A DNA stretch of 34,024 bases from Akkermansia muciniphila (GTDB lineage Bacteria > Verrucomicrobiota > Verrucomicrobiia > Verrucomicrobiales > Akkermansiaceae): contig NZ_JABDHQ010000022.1 in assembly GCF_018709685.1 (NCBI RefSeq), forward strand, positions 1 through 34,024, in the 5' to 3' direction. Position 1 is the stretch's first letter. Each line of letters begins with the position of its first letter. The translations under genes and the position numbers were made by a program. This document shows positions 30,173 to 34,024 of this stretch, piece after piece. The notes under the pieces are model-generated. The model was not told the DNA's origin. It saw nothing but the letters and a program-made list of their open reading frames with translations, and searched no databases.

Positions 30173-31363
30173 TCACGTTGCAGGAATGCCCATATCCACG
30201 GCCAGACTCAGCACCACATTATGGCCGCCCATGGACGCGGCGGATTTGACCACCAGCCGTCTTCCCCGCAAAGGCAATTCCTCCGCAGCGGAAGCCCCGC
30301 CGCCGGGGGAACTCACCCATTCCGGATTGGGAGGCAGAACACCCTCCCTGGTAAAAGCCAGCATCAGGGCCAGCTCCAGAATGCCGCTGCCGCCAATGGC
30401 ATGGCCCGTCCACGGCTTCATCATCCTTAAATCCGGCAAACAGCTTCCAAAAACCCGTTTCAGCGCGGCACGTTCGGAAGCGGCATTACCCGCCGTCCCG
30501 CTGGCATGGGGACACACGGTCAGGGGGACGCTCCCATCCCAATTCCGCAGGGCGCCCTCCAGCAGGGCAGCCATGCCCTTTCCATCCTCCGGCATTCCCA
30601 AAGGGCTGTAGGCATCGGAATTCACCAGATAATCCTTTACGTAAATACCGGGTTTGTCAGACATCTCCAGCGCTATGGCCGCTCCCCCCTCGGAAATGCA
30701 CATGCCGTCGGCGCAGGGGCCATAGGGATCATTCACCCCGTTGCGGGAAAGCATGCCGGAGGCCCAGTACGTCCCCAGCAATTCCCGGCACAGGGGCAAA
30801 TCCAGGCCGACCGCCAGCGCCCGCCCGGCAATCCCCTGCCGTATCAGCATGGCGGCCATGCCCACCGCATCCAGCCCGGCGGCGCATCCGCTCGCCAGCA
30901 CATGATAAGGTCCGTGAATGCCCATTTCAATGCTGACGCAGGAAGCAAGCTCGCTGTGCAGGGAATTGGGAACCGCCAGAATCTTCATGGCCCGCCGCCC
31001 GGGCCACGGGCTCAGCCAGCCGGAGGCATTCCCGCGGGAACTCCCCACAATCAGGGCCGCGTCTTTCAGTTCCTCCCCACTCCACCCGGCTTCCTTCACA
31101 GCCTGCCGCGCCAGCAGCAATGCCAGTTGGGATGCAGGGCCGTTCCTGCGGCTGCATAAAAGTTTCCTGTCCGGAATCCATCCGCTCAACACCTCCGCCC
31201 AGGGATGACCCTCTCCCCACAATTCCCGCAACGGCCTCAATACCCTGCGCCCCTTCCTCACCCCGTCCAGATGGGCTGCCGCCCCCATGCCAAACCCGGA
31301 AGCCAGCCCCAGGCCGCAAACCCGCGGCTCCGAACTCCCGTGACTTTTACCCCCCTCAATCAT
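30173..31363 (-). CDS. Beta-ketoacyl synthase (FabF/KAS II-like)
   Basis: A thiolase-fold condensing enzyme. The frame is open from a TTG at 31402, but ATG 31363 (MIEGGKSHGSSEPRVCGLGL) is the better start, giving 396 residues. The catalytic set is intact by alignment to the family: Cys in LASGCAAGLDAVG (C160), first His in CPHASGTAGNAASERA (H286), and Lys and second His in MKPWTGHAIGGSG (K316, H321). CPHASGT replaces the more usual NAHGTGT, so it is a divergent member. Location immediately before bioF suggests it builds the acyl chain used by that enzyme. No acyl carrier protein or ketoreductase is next to it. Confidence 0.82.
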   Translation of the reverse strand: MIEGGKSHGSSEPRVCGLGLASGFGMGAAAHLDGVRKGRRVLRPLRELWGEGHPWAEVLSGWIPDRKLLCSRRNGPASQLALLLARQAVKEAGWSGEELKDAALIVGSSRGNASGWLSPWPGRRAMKILAVPNSLHSELASCVSIEMGIHGPYHVLASGCAAGLDAVGMAAMLIRQGIAGRALAVGLDLPLCRELLGTYWASGMLSRNGVNDPYGPCADGMCISEGGAAIALEMSDKPGIYVKDYLVNSDAYSPLGMPEDGKGMAALLEGALRNWDGSVPLTVCPHASGTAGNAASERAALKRVFGSCLPDLRMMKPWTGHAIGGSGILELALMLAFTREGVLPPNPEWVSSPGGGASAAEELPLRGRRLVVKSAASMGGHNVVLSLAVDMGIPAT

Positions 31364-31486
31364 GTTGACGGCCAGGCTACCTCCGCGCCGGGGCAAACTC
31401 AAGCCTGCGGTACGTCAGGAACAGAACGGAAATACGGCACCGCTGGCGCCTTGCAACAAAGCCTCCTCCTGTGGCAATCTGGCCTC
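31364..31486. promoter_or_regulatory. Divergent promoter region
   Basis: This 123-base gap lies between the divergent starts of the beta-ketoacyl synthase and the alpha/beta hydrolase and must contain promoters for both, but no clear -35/-10 pair or operator stands out by eye. Confidence 0.35.
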
Positions 31487-32764
31487 ATGACCCTTCAGGC
31501 CTCCGGATTTTTCTCTCTCCTCTTCACCGTCTTTTGCCTCCCTGCGTTCTGCTCCCCCGCCACACAACCGGAATTCCACGCGGCAGACTGGGCGGTACTC
31601 CGCTCTCCCCGGAATGACCAGCGGCACGTTTCCTCCCGGGGAATCGTTCAAACAATGCTGGAGGGCATCCGCCCGGCGTGCGGGTTTTCCCCGGAGATGG
31701 CCCCGGAAGCCTTCCCCGCCTGGCGGGACAAAGTGCGGGAAGCCATGAAAAAGCTGATGAAATTCCCCCTTCATGCCCACCTCCCGGCGCCCGTTCTCGT
31801 TGAAGCCGTACAGAGGGACCGCTACCGGGCAGAAAAATGGGAAGCCTACCCATTCCCGGGAGCCGCCGTACCGTTTCTGGTACTCATCCCGGATACGGCT
31901 TCAGCAGAAAACCCGGTTCCCGTGGTTTTCTGCATCCCCGGTTCCGATCAAACCAAGGAAGAACTGGCTGCGGAAACATCCACAGACCTCTCGCAGCCTC
32001 CCGTGGAGCAGCCGGGAAACAACGCCATGGCGTACCACTATGTGAAGCAGGGCTGGGCGGCCATTGTGGTAGATAATGCCGGGACGGGAGAGGAGGGAGA
32101 CGCCGAGCACGCCGCAGGCCGTTCCTCCCACGATTATGAAAACCTGGCCCGTTTCCTTCTGGAAATGGACTGGAGCTGGCTGGGCTACACCTCCTACACG
32201 GACCAATGCATTCTGGACTGGGTAAAAACACGCCCCTGGGTACGGAAAAACCGCATCATCCTGAGCGGCTTCTCCCTGGGCACGGAACCCATGATGGTGC
32301 TGGGCATCCTGAATCCGGACATCTTTGCATTTGTGTATAATGACTTCCTGTGCCGCACCCTGGAACGCGCCAAAGTCATGACCGTGCCGGACAACAGGGG
32401 CGTGCGCTCCGCGCCCAACTCCATCCGCCACCTCATACCGGGATTCTGGCGGCAATTCGACTTTCCGGACATTGTGGCCGCTCTCGCCCCCCGCCCCGTT
32501 ATCTGCACGGAAGGAGGGCTGGACAGGGATTTCAAACTCATCTCCGGCGCCTACCGTATGGCCGGGGCTCCGGAGCATTTCCAATACCGCCACCAGCCCA
32601 AATTTGCGGATGCGGGCCGCCGCTGGCAGGGCAGCCGCCTGCCGGCAGGGCTGGACCGGAACGCCTTTTTCCGCCTCGCCAATGTGGATCCCCGCAACCA
32701 CTTCTTTAAAAAAGACCTCGTCATTCCCTGGATCAAGAGCCTTTTGAGCAAAGAACAAAAATAG
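31487..32764 (+). CDS. Secreted alpha/beta hydrolase (dienelactone hydrolase/acetyl xylan esterase-like)
   Basis: Start ATG 31487 was chosen because it opens directly into a signal peptide (MTLQASGFFSLLFTVFCLPA); the frame is open for 94 more codons upstream, but these overlap the divergent gene. The 425-residue protein shows the hydrolase fold: VFCIPGSDQ as the oxyanion strand, IVVDNAGTGEEGD, the nucleophile elbow SGFSLGTEP (S263), an acidic stretch after the sixth strand (TEGGLDRD) and the final His in DPRNHFF (H405). It resembles periplasmic esterases acting on carbohydrate esters or similar small substrates; the substrate is not known. It is separated from the acyltransferase gene by only 63 bases, convergently. 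Confidence 0.78.
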   Translation: MTLQASGFFSLLFTVFCLPAFCSPATQPEFHAADWAVLRSPRNDQRHVSSRGIVQTMLEGIRPACGFSPEMAPEAFPAWRDKVREAMKKLMKFPLHAHLPAPVLVEAVQRDRYRAEKWEAYPFPGAAVPFLVLIPDTASAENPVPVVFCIPGSDQTKEELAAETSTDLSQPPVEQPGNNAMAYHYVKQGWAAIVVDNAGTGEEGDAEHAAGRSSHDYENLARFLLEMDWSWLGYTSYTDQCILDWVKTRPWVRKNRIILSGFSLGTEPMMVLGILNPDIFAFVYNDFLCRTLERAKVMTVPDNRGVRSAPNSIRHLIPGFWRQFDFPDIVAALAPRPVICTEGGLDRDFKLISGAYRMAGAPEHFQYRHQPKFADAGRRWQGSRLPAGLDRNAFFRLANVDPRNHFFKKDLVIPWIKSLLSKEQK

Positions 32765-32773
32765 GAGGGGCCA

Positions 32774-32811
32774 TTCCGGCCTAAACGCCATACGGTCAGG
32801 AGCGGCCGGAA
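32774..32811. terminator. Weak hairpin between convergent genes
   Basis: TTCCGGCC (32774-32781) and GGCCGGAA (32804-32811) form an 8 bp stem around a 22-base loop in the short gap between convergent genes. No T-run follows on either strand, so its role as a bidirectional terminator is uncertain. Confidence 0.35.
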
Positions 32812-32827
32812 CACGGCTTCCCTGCCG

Positions 32828-34012
32828 TTACGAATGCAGGAACATTCTGCGGTACATTTTCAGGCAGAGGCGGCCCAGTTTCCCGAAAAAGCCAACGACC
32901 GCCCGGGCACCCCTGTTGACGTCCACCATCTTGAATAAACAGCGCCGTACGGAATCCACGAGGGAACAGGCTAGATAAACCGCCACAGCCATCGCAATCA
33001 CCTTCACCACCATCATCACGGGGGAGGGAGACGCGCATTTGCTGAACAGATCCCATAAAAACAATCTGCCCAGCAAAAGGTTGCAATGGATCACATAAAC
33101 ACTGAACGAGGCCGCCGCCAGCCACGAGATACAGGTAATCGCCCTGCGGGAGGAAAAACGCATGCGGGAAAAAATCAGGAACAGGGAAACCGCCGTCCCT
33201 ACAATGAACGGAGAATTATAGGCAATAAACATCCCGCCTCCCCTCACCTGACCGATCAGGGAGGGGGATACCAAATCAAGAATCATCTTGAACGACCAGA
33301 CAAAAAAGACGCATCCGGCGTAAAGCGCCCACAGCGTGCCCGTCTTCATTCCTGTAAAAAAGCCATATTTCTTGATATACATACCCAGCATATAGAGAAT
33401 GCCCAGCCACCAGACGGAATACCCCCCGCTTACAGGAAAAACATCCTTGTGAATCAGGGTAGGAATTACGGAAAACAGAACCAGTACGGTGACAAGGAGA
33501 TATTGAAACTGAAGTTTGGTAAGCTGGCGCCCCAGGATATTAAGAAACGGAATAAAGAAAAACAGCCCCACATACGCCGTCACGTACCAGTACTGGCCCG
33601 TCAAAACAGGGAAAAACGAGCTCAAAATACTTTCAAGATGAACCGCCTGGGGAAGAAACAGCATCGCCAGCGCCAGACTGCCTGCCGTATAAAAAATTAC
33701 CTGGAACCATAAAGTGGCCACACGTTCATACTTGAATGATCCCTCACAGCACACATACCCCGTAATCAGCGCATAGCAGTTCACCCCGCAATAAGCAGCG
33801 ATCTCCAGCAACCATCCCACCCTGTGAAGGGCGGAATCATAATTCTCCAGCGGCAAAACATGAGTAGCCCCCACAAGATGAAGAATTAAAACCATCATCA
33901 TGGCGGCAATGCGCAAAGCGTCTATTCCATAATTTCTCGACAGGGGAATATCCAAACCAACATACGAAGGAGGGTTTTCTTTTCCTTGATTATCAGCCGC
34001 AGGCAAGCTCAT
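32828..34012 (-). CDS. Acyltransferase-3 family membrane protein
   Basis: This 394-residue integral membrane protein has about ten hydrophobic helices. It opens with the family signature NYGIDALRIAAMMMVLILHL, where the His is the presumed catalytic residue, and has the conserved GVNCYALITGYV and YWYVTAYVGLFFFIPFLN blocks. Such proteins O-acylate cell-surface sugars, lipopolysaccharide or exopolysaccharide from the cytoplasmic side. The C terminus extends beyond the last helix by a basic segment (RGARAVVGFFGKLGRLCLKM). It begins 12 bases from the window edge, so upstream context is missing and the start could be confirmed only with more sequence. Confidence 0.85.
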   Translation of the reverse strand: MSLPAADNQGKENPPSYVGLDIPLSRNYGIDALRIAAMMMVLILHLVGATHVLPLENYDSALHRVGWLLEIAAYCGVNCYALITGYVCCEGSFKYERVATLWFQVIFYTAGSLALAMLFLPQAVHLESILSSFFPVLTGQYWYVTAYVGLFFFIPFLNILGRQLTKLQFQYLLVTVLVLFSVIPTLIHKDVFPVSGGYSVWWLGILYMLGMYIKKYGFFTGMKTGTLWALYAGCVFFVWSFKMILDLVSPSLIGQVRGGGMFIAYNSPFIVGTAVSLFLIFSRMRFSSRRAITCISWLAAASFSVYVIHCNLLLGRLFLWDLFSKCASPSPVMMVVKVIAMAVAVYLACSLVDSVRRCLFKMVDVNRGARAVVGFFGKLGRLCLKMYRRMFLHS

Positions 34013-34024
34013 AAGGGCATTTCA

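Noticed and set aside
31205-31486. Possible 94-residue N-terminal extension of the alpha/beta hydrolase
   Set aside because: The extension overlaps the divergent beta-ketoacyl synthase, is low-complexity, and would bury an otherwise perfect signal peptide.

Overview
The window looks like a chromosomal segment of a Verrucomicrobiota bacterium, probably Akkermansia or a relative. This is inferred from the moderately high-GC backbone, weak Shine-Dalgarno sites and gene content; no 16S gene is present to confirm it. Most genes are ordinary backbone genes. An AT-rich stretch from about 12.8 to 20.2 kb interrupts them and continues into a large Rhs gene. No tRNA, rRNA, CRISPR array or transposase was seen.

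Left part (1-12.3 kb): a secreted Sel1-repeat protein is followed by a tight minus-strand operon hypB-hypF-hypC-hypD-hypE for [NiFe]-hydrogenase maturation. HypA and the hydrogenase subunits are not in the window. The plus-strand pair hisS-aspS ends in a strong intrinsic terminator. Next are minus-strand sufE and, with no intervening base, a small glycosyltransferase-like gene.

Centre (12.3-26.1 kb): this is a polymorphic-toxin locus on the minus strand. A glycosyltransferase-like gene, paralogous to the one at 10.8 kb, precedes an Rhs gene of about 5.5 kb. The Rhs C-terminal tip (about 172 residues) is AT-rich, with a hydrophobic stretch and a CxCxCxC cluster. A small single-pass membrane protein gene overlaps the Rhs stop and is the best immunity candidate. 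Downstream lies an array of small genes, mostly with signal peptides or lipoboxes: a decayed 154-aa-type gene, a frameshifted 285-aa gene, a 274-aa gene with an apparent 5' frameshift, an intact 284-aa copy, an intact 154-aa gene, and two paralogous lipoproteins. The modules are separated by three copies of one composite element: a hairpin terminator followed by a short decayed piece of the Rhs core gene in the Rhs orientation. I read this as a graveyard and reservoir of immunity-like genes left by repeated replacement of Rhs 3' ends, with the composite element marking old recombination seams. This is the most interesting part of the window.

Right part (26.1-34 kb): two paralogous small multi-pass membrane proteins and a DUF2752 protein, then a tight minus-strand set of a beta-ketoacyl synthase, a BioF-type 2-oxoamine synthase and a PepSY-like membrane protein. 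A divergent secreted alpha/beta hydrolase and a membrane acyltransferase-3 protein close the window.

All family names come from reading motifs by eye; no database search was run. Start codons were moved from the longest possible ORF where context favoured an internal start (hypF, rhs, both right-hand biosynthetic genes, the hydrolase, one lipoprotein and one glycosyltransferase).
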